A DNA stretch of 64,000 nucleotides from Diphasiastrum complanatum. Its lineage: Eukaryota > Streptophyta > Lycopodiopsida > Lycopodiales > Lycopodiaceae. The notes under the pieces are model-generated. The model worked only from the letters and a program-made list of their open reading frames with translations, did no database searches and was not told where the DNA came from. Each line of letters begins with the position of its first letter. Position 1 is the stretch's first letter. The position numbers and the translations under genes were made by a program. The stretch is from assembly GCA_029204225.1 (NCBI GenBank), contig CM055104.1:55160538-55224537 (forward strand), written 5' to 3'. Positions 22,278 to 32,901 of this stretch are shown here, piece after piece.

Positions 22278-24290
22278 TTATAGATCATGAGCTGATCTTT
22301 TCCTTGTTTCGATATCATCATGCTGGAAAACTGTGGGAAGCTCCAAACGAGGAAGCGGAAGAGGAAGATGGGGGCCCTTAGGACTTTCTACCTCATCTTT
22401 ATGATGAAGAAGATGATTATGATGATCACACTTGCTGCCTTCAGAAAAAATGCCCCCAAGAGACTCGAAAGGATTGGTAAGTTTGCGCTGAAACTTCAAA
22501 ACCAGTGAGATAACTTTGAAGCGCCAAATTGAAGTTGCTACCACCATAAACCCTAGAATCCAGTGAGTAACCCTATTCTGCTTCTCCAGCACTTTTGCAA
22601 TGTCTTTATTATTATTCTTCTTCTTCTTCTTCTCAGTTCTAGGTTTTTCATGACTTTCTTCAAGTTGTTGCACCGAAACCAAAATAGAGGAATCCTCAGC
22701 TTCTTCTGAGTGGGAATTTAGGGTTTTCAACAAGGACTCAATCGCTTCAGAGTTCTTCGCCACAGACACTGCTGCTGCTTTAGCTGCATCAGCAGCTGCC
22801 ATGGCAGCTTTCAGGGCAGTTTCTGTTGCCTCCTTCAGCTCGGTTCCTTCCCTGTTTTCAGCTTCTAAATGAGCCTTTGACAAACCCGATAGCTCTGAAT
22901 GACCGAGTGACCCTTTTTGCTTCTGCAGAAAATCGTTGCTGCGCCTTTGAGACTTCAAATTGTGAACCTGGGGAAGCATGAATATTAACCTATTAGTAAA
23001 CGTACACTGCATATCGTTAGATATTGTTTCTTGATTTTGACCTGATCCTGCAGCCTGAGTACAGCCAGGTGCCTTGAAGGCATGAAGCTTTGAAACATGT
23101 TTTTCTAATGCTAAAAACAAACTATGTTCTTCAGTTTTTAATTTGAATTCATTAATCATTTAAAGTAGGTATTTGAGCTGCACTGCCTGTAAAGGGAGCA
23201 ACATATTGCTCATCGTGACTGAGGGTGCAGAGCGCCGGTAAAGGGAGCAACATATTCCTCATCGTGACTGCGGGTGCAGACCCCTGCACCCTCAGTCACG
23301 ATGAGGAATATGTTGCTCCCTTTACGGGCAGTGCAGCTCAAAGTTTAGTTTAAATAATATAGCTTTCTAAAAATACCTACTTTAAATGATTAGTGAATTC
23401 AAAATCAATCACGATGGGGCACTAGAAATCTGGTCCCCCATTCCAGCTACATACAATAGTGAAGATTCCTCTTAGTTTCAGCACCGCATGCACTCCCTCC
23501 ACCATGTGAGGGTGTGCATGGTGTGCATCTGCAGCTAAAAAGCCTAAAAACCAAAAGGGAAAATTTAGACCAAGAATTGCAATGGTGAGAATTGTGGAGC
23601 AGCCTATTTTTGCACCACCACTGCTGTGGCAGGATTGCCCCAGTGCACACACATGCACTCCCTGACATGGTGGAGGTAGTGCATCAGTACTAAAACTAGG
23701 CAGAGCCGTGACCACTAGCGATAGCAGGTCTACTCGATTATGTATGCCTAACTACATACGCAACTTGGCATACAGGGCGAATATCCTTGAGATACAATAT
23801 GCCTTACCACATACGTGGACACGGCTCACAATATGAATCATAGCCTTAGTCCCTGCTACCAACGACCATTACCCTATGCTTAGCTTGTTGAGCTTGAAGA
23901 TGATTTTAGTGCTGCAAAAAGGACAGATGGGCACTAACACTCTCGCAAGGCAAGCAAATTATAAGGCCTGGAGTCAAAACCTTTTACCTGTTTTAGCAAT
24001 TTAGAAAGCAAATCAAATTCCTTGCCAGTAGCTCTGGGATGCTCCTCTTTTTCCAATTCTGAACTACACACGGTGTAGCCCATCTCTTCTGCTGATCTTT
24101 CATCATCCTCCTCATGGCTTGGCCTTGCAAATCCTTTATGTTTCTGGGTTGCAGCTCCTGAGACTTGCTGATCCTTGAGCAGGCGGAGAATGGCAGTTTC
24201 TATGAGTTCTAGATCCTCTTTCCCCACCCTCTCCACAAGAATCGCATCATCGGAGCTTTGGCTCAAGGCGGCAGCAGCAGCAGCAGCCAT
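22278..24290 (-). CDS. unrecognised alanine-rich protein with one membrane segment, two exons
   Basis: Complement of exons 23988-24290 and 22278-22967. The donor follows LLSKLLKQ (caggtaaaag) and the acceptor is ccccag before VHNLKSQRR. Both exons are whole numbers of codons, giving 330 residues. The start follows an in-frame GCN run (MAAAAAAALSQ). Residues 20-100 are acidic and helical (KEDLELIETAILRLLKDQQ). About 130-200 is coiled-coil-like and Ala-rich (TALKAAMAAADAAKAAAVSV, then AKNSEAIESLLKTL). A KKKKKNNNK run precedes a single hydrophobic segment HWILGFMVVATSIWRF at about 260. The tail has a His cluster and a basic end. That layout suggests a membrane-anchored protein with an N-terminal cytoplasmic coiled coil, but I know no function. 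A further small exon within the 1-kb intron cannot be excluded. The intron holds two inverted-repeat elements. Confidence 0.7.
23145..23400. mobile_element. 256-bp foldback element in an intron
   Basis: Outer arms gaattcattaatcatttaa (23145 on) and the matching reverse complement ending at 23400 frame an inner hairpin. The left side carries two tandem copies of a 41-44 bp unit starting gtaaagggagcaacatatt (23189-23229 and 23237-23280). The right side has one reverse-complement copy (23285-23325) only about 5 nt from the second unit. It would fold into a long near-perfect stem. It lies in the intron of the minus-strand gene. Confidence 0.75.
23475..23696. mobile_element. 222-bp MITE-like element with ~36-bp terminal inverted repeats
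   Basis: The left arm 23475-23511 (contains atgcactccctccaccatgt) is matched in reverse complement by 23661-23696 (contains acatggtggaggtagtgcat). About 30 of 36 positions pair. The internal DNA has no coding potential. It sits 75 bp from the foldback element in the same intron. Confidence 0.65.
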
Positions 24291-24471
24291 ACTCAGACTC
24301 TACGCCGATGGCTTCAAGCTAATTCATCAGCAGAGCTGCCTGTTGCAGCCGCATCATCATACACTTACTTACTTCTTCACACTCTCTGCATTCCTGCTAA
24401 ATGAGAAGCAGAAGCAGAGCAGAAAGGTTCCGATCAACACTCTCCATTTCTGGGCGAATAGATAAGACAGC

Positions 24472-24473
<2 letters not shown>

Positions 24474-24507
<34 letters not shown>

Positions 24508-24621
24508 AAGGAGGGCGGGCCCTAATGACACCATGTATTTTACGGCCTCTCACCAAGGGTCGCTTTAAAGAAAGAGATCCAAGGGCCTCCACTTTTATTT
24601 TCAAATGAGCCTATTGCCTAA

Positions 24622-24665
<44 letters not shown>
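24474..24665. repeat. (GA)n and (CA)n microsatellites upstream of the minus-strand gene
   Basis: (GA)17 at 24474-24507 and (CA)~21 at 24623-24665. The GA tract is about 185 bp upstream of the start codon of the 22278-24290 gene and may lie in its 5' untranslated region or promoter. CT/GA tracts are common there in plants. Confidence 0.9.
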
Positions 24666-24667
<2 letters not shown>

Positions 24668-25269
24668 TCCCCCTAGGTGTAGGAGAATGCATGCCAAGGC
24701 CCAACTGCCTTCCTTCATCAAGAAGGCTTGAGGGCAAAGAGCGGTGACGAAAGGGATATGTAAGAGCACATCGGGGCAGAGGTCCCTACATTCATTTGAT
24801 TGTCATGAGTGAGCCTGCTCACCTATTTTTTTCTTTTGAGGATTTTTATTCTATACATACTCATTCTTCTACTATCTAAACAGTCTACAGAAATAAATAA
24901 TCTTTAGTTTAACTTGCATTACAATCTGCAGAAAAACATGAGATTTGGCACAAGTCTAGAGATGTCGATCAACATTGGTTGGTAGAAATTCCTACTTCAA
25001 CATGTCAACAAAAAAATGCCCATCAACAGCTTAGGGACTTGGAGAAATGTTGATAGCCATTTTCAAGACTCAAAGAGGTGTTGATAGGCATTGTTCAAGA
25101 CTCAATAAAATGTCGACTAATGCTAAATACACTCTTGTGGAGAAATGTCAACTAATGGACCAGTCAAAGAAATTGCCACCTTAGAAAAATGTCGATCTAC
25201 ATTTTCGTTGCACTGCTCAAAATGAAGCACTTTCTTTGCCTGATCCAATCTGACAACGTCGCTGCACGC

Positions 25270-26006
<737 letters not shown>

Positions 26007-26012
<6 letters not shown>

Positions 26013-26150
26013 ACCACATGAGAAAATAATCCACAATTAGCCTCTTGCCATTGTCAAAAGCATCGGGCACCACCCATAACGCCCTCCTATTCAAAATGCA
26101 AACTACCTGCAATCAACGTCCGGCCACCCGTCATCGATGGGCTTACGGTT
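26007..26150 (+). repeat. ~140-bp repeat, copy 1 (partner at 31510-31650)
   Basis: Begins aattcaaccacatgagaaaa right after the (CT)n tract and ends gtcatcgatgggcttac at the copia LTR. The copy at 31510-31650 is in the same orientation, also starts directly after a dinucleotide tract, and shares gcaatcaacgtccggccac with the neighbouring blocks. Confidence 0.75.
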
Positions 26151-26154
26151 AAGA

Positions 26155-26404
26155 AAACAGTTTAAACACCCTACCGGATCAATCACCACAGTACAACGTC
26201 AAGTGCAACAAGACAAGACAACAGAATTGCTCACCTCAAACTATATATTCAACTGATAAGTAAGTACAAAGATAAAGTTGCTTAAAAGCACTCAAAGGGC
26301 TCGTAAAAGAAAGACAGCCCGATAATTCTAGAACTAAGCACACGTGGTGCCCTCGAAATAAGAAAGCACTGTATAAGTCGATCATTGCTATTTTAACTCT
26401 CTCC
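26155..26404 (-). repeat. copia 3' LTR (minus-strand element)
   Basis: Reverse complement of the LTR at 31706-31960 over its whole length (shared blocks atgatcgacttatacagtgc, acttacttatcagttgaata and tgttgcacttgatgttgt, with small differences). In element orientation it follows a purine tract (gagggagagag) at about 26404-26416 and lies downstream of RNase H, so it is the 3' LTR. Confidence 0.75.
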
Positions 26405-26449
26405 CTCAATGATCAACGTCTCTCTTTATTTTAGAATTTACTCTATTCA

Positions 26450-28386
26450 TGGAACATACCTCCATGATAGTATTACAAGTAAAAGCTTTTTACATAACCA
26501 GATCTAAGCCAAGTTTGGCTCTAAAAGTCTCAAACTTTTCTTTACTTAAAGCTTTCGTAAATATATCAGCAACTTGTAACAACGTAGAACAATGTACAAT
26601 ACTTATATCTTCATATTGTAGCTTCTCATGCACAAAGTGATATTTTACCTCGATATGTTTTGTCCTTGCGTGAAAGACAGGATTCTTAGCAAATTGTATT
26701 CCACTTTGACTGTCATAGAAAATAACAGTAGGATTTACCTGCTTCATGCCTATGTAGCCAAACAGCTTCCTGGGTAGTAGAACTTAACGCTTTATATTCG
26801 GCTTCTGTAGAAGAAAGAGAAATAGTATGTTGCTTCTTGCTAGACCATGAAAAACAACCGCTACCAAAATTGAAGGCATAACCTGTTGTTGACTTTCTAT
26901 CATCTATACTTCCTGCCCAATCAGCGTCAACATAACCTTACAACTTAGGTAAAACACTTTGTCTTTTGTAGATTAGGCCAAGGTTAGATGTACCTTTCAC
27001 GTACCTCAAAATTCTTTTTGCAGCTTTCCAATGGTCCATAGTGGGTGATGACATAAATTGGCTAATCAAACTTACAGCATAGCAGATATCAGGACGTGTA
27101 GTCATAAGATATATCAAACTCCCAACTAGCTGACGAAATAGAGTAGCGTCAACATGTGCACTATCATCAATACGAGATAATTTCTTACCAGCTTTGCAAG
27201 GGGTGATGGAAGGTTTGCACTCTGTCATGTGAAATCTCTCCAATATCTCGTCCACATACTTGTTTTGACATAACCTGATATCACTGCCAGTTTGCCATAC
27301 TTCGACACCCAAGCAGTAGTGCATAAGATCTAAATCTGTCATCTCAAACTGCTTGCATAAGTTGGCTTTGATAGAACGAGTGAGGTTCTCATCATTGCCC
27401 GTGATAATGATATCATCAACGTAAAGTACAATCAAGGCAATGTTATCTTCGTTTATAAGAATATAAAGATTTGGATCTGAATTTGTTTTTACAAACCCAT
27501 GAAAAAGAAAGTAATTGTCAATGCGTCCATACCATGCGCGTGGTGCTTGCTTAAGGCCATAAAGTGCTTTGCGTAGTTTACATACCTTTTGTTCTTGCCC
27601 TTTTGCTATGAAGCCCTGCGGTTGGACCATGTAAACTTCTTCCTCTAAGTCACCATTCAAAAATGCGGACTTCACATCCATTTGATGAATCTTCCACCCA
27701 AAATGAGATGCTAGGGCAATGATAAGGCGTAGCGTAGTCCACTTAGCCACTGGAGCAAATGTCTCTTCATAGTCAATTCCTTTGCTTTGCTCAGAACCCT
27801 TCACTACTAGGCGTGCCTTATGCTTTGCTATCGTGCCATCCGCATGAAACTTTGTTCTAAACACTCATTTGTTGTCAAGGTTTCTCCTTTATTGCTCCTA
27901 TTGGCAAGTACCTCCCCCTAGGCTCTTGAATAGGTGGTGTCCTTTCATACTCGCCCTCTCAACTTTCATCTTCACGTGCATCATCTTGTGGAGCGTCTTC
28001 TTCATCTTCTTCTTCCAAAATTGTGGGAAGTCTTTTAATGCTTTCACCACTTGCATGGTCTTCATCTTCATACCTATGCGTCTCATCAAAGATCACATCT
28101 TTGCTAATGTGAATCTTGTTTATTACAGGATCAAAACACCTGTATGCCTTCATCCTCTCGTCATAACCGACGAAGATACACTTGATTGCTTTGGCATCAG
28201 GTTTCTTTCGCTCCTCCTTTGGCACATGTGCATAGGCCTTACATCCAATGACACGAGACTTGTCGATTTTTGGCTTTATTCCTGTAAATGCTTCTTCGGG
28301 AGTCACATTTGGAACCGCAATTGTAGGGCTCCTGTTTTGCAAGAACATTGTCGCACTGCATGCTTCCGACCAATCCTCCACCACCT
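26450..28386 (-). pseudogene. Ty1/copia integrase C-terminus, RT and RNase H
   Basis: Reads leftward from 28386. The integrase C-terminal region is MFLQNRSPTIAVPNVTPEEA, then SRVIGCKAYAHVPKEERKK and CIFVGYDERMKAYRCFDP, ending at about 27960 in an acidic tail. After a frame change, RT (27864-26938) has KHKARLVVKGSEQSKGIDYE, QMDVKSAFLNGDLEEEVYM, GLKQAPRAWY and the catalytic LYVDDIIITGN. A stop at 26938 precedes RNase H ([24 protein letters not shown]). A frameshift near 26750 precedes its end (DSQSGIQFAKNPVFHARTKH). The integrase begins mid-domain: gag, protease and the integrase N-terminus of this family lie on the plus strand at 32902-34707. The right border at about 28386 is fused to a gypsy gag. 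Confidence 0.9.
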
Positions 28387-28776
28387 TTGTGCTGACTCTT
28401 GAAAACGATATGTGGCTTCAGCAATCATCTCAGTTTCATCGTCTATGCCACACATCTGGAATGCTATCTCCCACTTTTGCAACCAATTCTCAACAACATC
28501 AGTAGTTCTCATAGATACTGCTCCAGTGAACTTCGGAGGTTTTAAATCTTTGATAGTAGGTAGCTTTCTCTTTCGAAACCCCAACTCAGCTTCATGGCCC
28601 ATTGACAATGTCCTTTCTGCTTCCATAGCTGTACCACTGATTCTCTCAGGAACACTAACTCCTTTACCTTTGAGTTGCTTTAAAATCAGCTTAAGAGTAG
28701 CTTCGATAGTATCCACCTTGGAACATACAGCATCTAATCTCTGTGAATCTTGACTGGTGTTGCTTGCGGATGCCAT
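28387..28776 (-). pseudogene. Ty3/gypsy gag N-terminus, truncated at a copia junction
   Basis: Starts at an ATG (28774-28776; MASASNTSQDSQRLDAV) and reads 130 codons: DTIEATLKLILKQLKGKG, LKPPKFTGAVSMRTTDVVEN, WLQKWEIAFQMCGID, and ends at the gag motif ATYRFQESAQRWWR. At that point the reading runs, out of frame, into the copia integrase. Upstream lie a 550-bp leader, a tRNA-iMet-type PBS and an LTR in the expected order, so this is the genuine 5' end of a gypsy element that has lost everything after the gag core at this location. Confidence 0.8.
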
Positions 28777-29327
28777 AGCAGAAAAATAGGAAGCAGAAAC
28801 AAAGCAAAACCAGGCTCTCAGCACCTCAAATCACTACACAGATAGGTTGCCCTGAATTCCTAGAAGAACTGGATAGAATAGATCTCCTACAGTCAAGTTC
28901 TAATTACACATAGACTCTTCTTCTCCAAAAACCAATAAACTAGGGTTTCAAACTGACAATTGACAAAAAAAACTATGGATGATCACGAAATCAGAAGGCG
29001 AAAAGCCCTACCCTACCAGCGACCTACCACAAGAAGCTTATTGCAACTGACAAATCTGAAAAATACTAAGTATTGAAGAAGTTACAAACAGATTTACAAA
29101 TCCTATGTGGGCTATATTTTCACAAAAGCAAAGAGAATAATCAAGCCGCGTAGTAGAAAATGCTCAAAGGCTGCCAGAAGGTCAGCAATCCACCATAGGG
29201 CTTCAATTTGCTATCTTATGGGCTCCAAATCTGCCAACAGATCACCTACAGTAGGGCACTGACTCTCCAAGAATGCTCCAAACCCTAACTGAAGATGCCA
29301 AATCCCACACAAGTCTTGAAAGTAACT

Positions 29328-29339
29328 GCTCTGATACCA
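29328..29339 (-). promoter_or_regulatory. primer-binding site, tRNA-iMet type
   Basis: On the minus strand this reads tggtatcagagc, three bases after the LTR end. It primes the minus-oriented gypsy element whose gag starts at 28776. Confidence 0.85.
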
Positions 29340-29341
29340 AA

Positions 29342-29928
29342 TGTTGCACACAAGCTCACAACCCTAAGTAAATACACAGAATTACCCAACAAATCCGTCA
29401 CTTTATTAATCTCAAGCAAATGTACATAGATCAACAAGCAAACATGAGAGCTCTGCTGCAAGTCTCCTCCCAACCATAGCTGCATAGGAATACCATAATC
29501 ATAATGAGGAATGCCTGACAAGGCTCACCCTATATCCCCTCAAGCACCCCTTAACCCTGACACATCCTAACGTCGACACATGGCAAACTCCATGCATAGG
29601 CGACACTTGCCACTTGGCAGTACCCTGACACATAGGCAAGCTAGTAGGTGGACAGTCTGACATGTGTCACTCATGCATTGGACCGTGTCCCAATGAGCAT
29701 ACGACACACGTCCTGTTGACCCGTCCATTGACTGTCCGACAAGTGTCACTCATGCACTAGACCAAGTGTCCCAGTGAGCATATGACACGTGGCATGTTGA
29801 CCAGTCAACCCTTCCTACTTTATAGGAGGTTAGTCTACCAGACTCTCATGAGACCCAGTACCCCTTGGCCATCTCAGATTTAGTCACTATAACAGATATT
29901 TACATTGCAATTTACAATTGTCTCCACA
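29342..29928 (-). repeat. 587-bp 5' LTR of the gypsy element
   Basis: In element orientation it starts TGTGGAGACAATTG and ends GTGCAACA, with the PBS 2-3 nt beyond, so both borders are well supported. It contains two imperfect tandem units of about 80 bp (about 29651-29727 and 29730-29810), each with a gtgtcactcatgca core and gagcatacgacac-like blocks. A related fragment is at 17258-17480. Confidence 0.8.
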
Positions 29929-30004
29929 GGCCGGTGACTTAGCCATTTACAATTAAATAATTACAATTTACCATTTACATTGGGCAAGGGATTCAAAGTA
30001 CATG

Positions 30005-30830
30005 TGACAATTTTGAGGTATAATCGAGGTATTTTGAGGGCCAGTGTCTCAATTTTTTGAGGTATATCGAGGTACTTTTCGAGGTATTTTTGAGACTCAA
30101 TTTTTGGAGACTCCAAATTGTCGAGACTCAATTTGTGGAGGAACAAATTTTTGGAGACTCAAGACAAGAATTTTCGAGGTTTCAATTTTTGGAGACACGA
30201 AGTTTTCGAGACTCGGAACTCGAATTTTCGGAGACTTCAATTTTTAAAGTCGCAAAATTTTCGAGACTCAAAACTTGAATTTTTGGAGTCTCTAAATTTT
30301 CAAGACACAATTTGTGGAGAGACGAATTTTTGGAGACCCAAGACACGAATTTTATGATATATTTTCGAGGTATTTCGAGGTTCTTTCGAGGTATTTCGAG
30401 AGTCAGTGTCTCAATTTTTCGAGGTTTTCAAGGTACTTTTTGAGGTATTTTTGAGACTCAATTTGTGGAGGAACGAATTTTTGGAGACCAAGACACGAAT
30501 TTTTGGAGACCAAGACACGAATTTTTGGAGATATTTTCGAGGTTCATTTCGAGGTTTCAATTTTTGGAGAAAAAATTTTCGAAACTCAAAACTTGAATTT
30601 TTGGAGAGGTACATTTCGAGGCATTTCGAGATATTTTCAAGGTATTTCGAGGGTTAGTGTCTCACTTTTTCAAGGTATTTTTGAGGTACTTTCGAGGGTC
30701 AGTGTCTCAATTTGTGGAGAGACGAATTTTTGGAGATTTCAATTTTTGGAGATATTTTCGAGGTACATTTTGAGGATATTTTTGAGGTGTTTTTCGAGGT
30801 TTGAGATATTTTTTCGAGGGTCAGTGTCGC
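30005..30830. repeat. degenerate short-unit array (TTTTTGGAGAC / TTTCGAGGTATTT)
   Basis: More than 800 bp built from variants of two words: gaatttttggagac (also caatttgtggagag) and tttcgaggtattt, often linked as gagactcaatttttggagac. Spacing is irregular, roughly 18-40 bp. All frames stay open for 60-120 codons with a repeating NFWR/FGD/TRIF pattern, which is a by-product of the repeat and not a protein. Related words recur at 35705-35830. Confidence 0.8.
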
Positions 30831-31300
30831 ATTCTTCGAGGGCCTCCCCCTGCAGTATTTTTGAGGTATTTTTGTGAAGGCAGCAGGATATCGCGAAATT
30901 TTTGCGAAGCCTATAGTGATTTTTGCGAAACCTTCAGAAAACTTTTGCGAAACTTTTGCGACATGGTCCCTCCCCCTCAAGTGTCGCATTTTTTTCAAGG
31001 GGAGTGTCGCGAAAATCCCCTAAAGGCTTTGTGAGGATTCGCTAATTTTTTTCAAAATTTTCGCAAGATTTTTGAGGCCTTTTCGCGTTTCGAGGTATTT
31101 TTGCAAGGGCATCGGAATTTTCACGAAGCCTTCAGGGAAAATTTTTGAGATATTTTTCTCGAAATTTTTGCGACATTGGCCTTCCCCCTCCAGAAAAATG
31201 CGACACTCTCCCTCCCCCTCCCAAAAAATGCCTCCCCCTCCCGAACAATGCGATACGTCGGCTGGCACACTTCGGCCACGTACACACATACATCTTCCAC
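30831..31300. repeat. second-phase array with TTTGCGAA and CTCCCCCTCC words
   Basis: The array grades into a region of attttgcgaaacctt and tgcgacat words interspersed with ccctccccctc (about 30845, 30970, 31185, 31210, 31230). The words gcgaag and cgaaat reappear at 35755-35830 and, more loosely, in the copia LTR at 45135-45350. Confidence 0.6.
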
Positions 31301-31435
31301 TCGTCAACGAGGACATACTAAATTTTCAAATCATCGGAAAATCGTCGCCCGTCAACGAGATACTCAATTTTCAAATCATCGGTCGTCGCCTAGATCGGCC
31401 GCCATTGCCCGTCAAGGACAGGCACTCTTTACTAG

Positions 31436-31508
31436 TATATATATATATATAACAGTGTGTGTATGTGTGTGTGTGTGTATATATATATGTATACACACAC
31501 ACATACAC
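31436..31508. repeat. mixed TA/TG/CA dinucleotide tract
   Basis: tatatata followed by gtgtgtatgtgtgtg, then tatatatatgtatac and acacacacatacacac. It is largely self-complementary around the centre and could fold back on itself. Confidence 0.85.
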
Positions 31509-31509
31509 A

Positions 31510-31650
31510 CAATTCAGCCACATGAGAAAACAAAGCACAATTAGCCTCTTGTCATCATCAAAAGCATCGGCCACCACCCAAAATGCCCTCATATTCAAAA
31601 TGCAAACCATCTGCAATCAACGTCCGGCCACCCGTCATCGACAGGCTTAC
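31510..31650 (+). repeat. ~140-bp repeat, copy 2
   Basis: Direct repeat of 26007-26150 (aattcagccacatgagaaaa to gtcatcgacaggcttac). Here it lies just left of the plus-oriented copia 5' LTR; the first copy lies just left of the minus-oriented 3' LTR. Confidence 0.75.
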
Positions 31651-31703
31651 CCACTAGTGTGTGTGTGTGTGTACACACACACACACACACACACACACTA
31701 GTG
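31651..31703. repeat. (GT)n/(AC)n palindrome with CACTAGTG ends
   Basis: cactagtgtgtgtgtg runs into gtacacacacac and ends cacactagtg, so the block is an inverted repeat centred on gtac, with the AC side longer. It separates the 140-bp repeat from the copia LTR. Confidence 0.85.
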
Positions 31704-31705
31704 GG

Positions 31706-31960
31706 TAAGAGTTAAAATAGCAATGATCGACTTATACAGTGCTTTCTTATTTCGACGACACCACGTGTGCTTAGTTCGAGAATTATCGAGCCTTCTTTCT
31801 TTTACAAGCCCTTTGAGTGCTTTTAAGCAACTTTATCTTTGTACTTACTTATCAGTTGAATATACAGTTTGAGGTGAGCAATTATGTTGTCTTGTCTTGT
31901 TGCACTTGATGTTGTGCTGTGGTGATTGATCCGGTCGGGTGTTTAAATTGTTTTATTAAC
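31706..31960 (+). repeat. copia 5' LTR (plus-strand element)
   Basis: Inverted copy of 26155-26404. It is followed at about 31961 by ttggtagagccc, which resembles a decayed iMet primer-binding site missing two bases. A 940-bp leader then precedes the gag start at 32902. The leader has no plus-strand gene. Confidence 0.7.
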
Positions 31961-32901
31961 TTGGTAGAGCCCTTGGTGGCTAGAATCACCAGACAAGAAT
32001 AGAGAGCTGCGAATTTGCGACGGTTTGTTGGCTAGGAAGCACAAAACCGAGTCTGTGGAGATTCGTGGAATAGCTCGAAACTGTAAGAAGATTCAAAGGC
32101 AGGGGATTGTCGACTGAAACGAGAAGCTAAACGGAAGCATAGAACTCCATAGAAAGGTTGCCTACTGTGGGTTCAATTTGAAGCCAATTGAAGATCTGTG
32201 TGAAGCAGGTGATGGCTGATTGTAGGGCGACCTGAGTGTAGTAGAAGGCTGAAAAAGTGGCTCAGAAAAAACCTGAGCATAACTCAAGAAGTCTTTTTTC
32301 TTTCATGGCTGGGGTTTCAGAAGGAAAAATTGAAGATCTTTCTCCATTTACTAGGTTTTTTAGTGCTGTAAAAGCTTGAAAAGAGGCGTTTTAGCAGGAG
32401 TAATCAAGTTGTAGACAGCCGCTGACTGCCGTGGAGAGTTGGAGGAGAGCTTGAAAAGTTAGCCGTGGGTTTTTCCAAAACCGTTTATAATCGCCATAGC
32501 CGTGGAGAGAGGAGAGGTCACGTGAAGAGAGGAGAGGTCACGTGGAGGCTCGCGCGCGTTGATCCTAAGTGAAGACCTGGTGTGTGGAAGGCACCAGTGT
32601 ATGGAAGTGCAAGCTTGAGTGCACAAAAATCTCCTGTTGATGTAGGATTTGATCCTCAAAGGATCGACGGTGAGGATTGTAAACCTAGGGAGAAACGTGG
32701 GCCACAAGATTGAGGGGGCAGGGAGCTGGGAGTTGTTGACGAGAGGCATTTCGGAAAGCAATGCCAATTTGGCTTTCAATATGGCGAAAGAGCGGTGGGT
32801 GGCCTGGTAAGCCAAAAATTGCAGGTCATTATTTTTTATTTCTGACATCACGGTTGGCTTCGGCATACACTTTATAGCCTACAGGTGGAGTTTCAAGCAG
32901 T

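Noticed and set aside
30044-30877. Overlapping plus-strand open frames of 67-124 codons with NFWR/TRIF-type repeats
   Set aside because: All frames are open at once and the peptide periodicity follows the DNA words of the degenerate array; not a protein.
32459-32866. Minus-strand 135-codon frame upstream of copia gag
   Set aside because: Lies in the copia leader, no recognised domain, no splice or promoter context; most likely chance.
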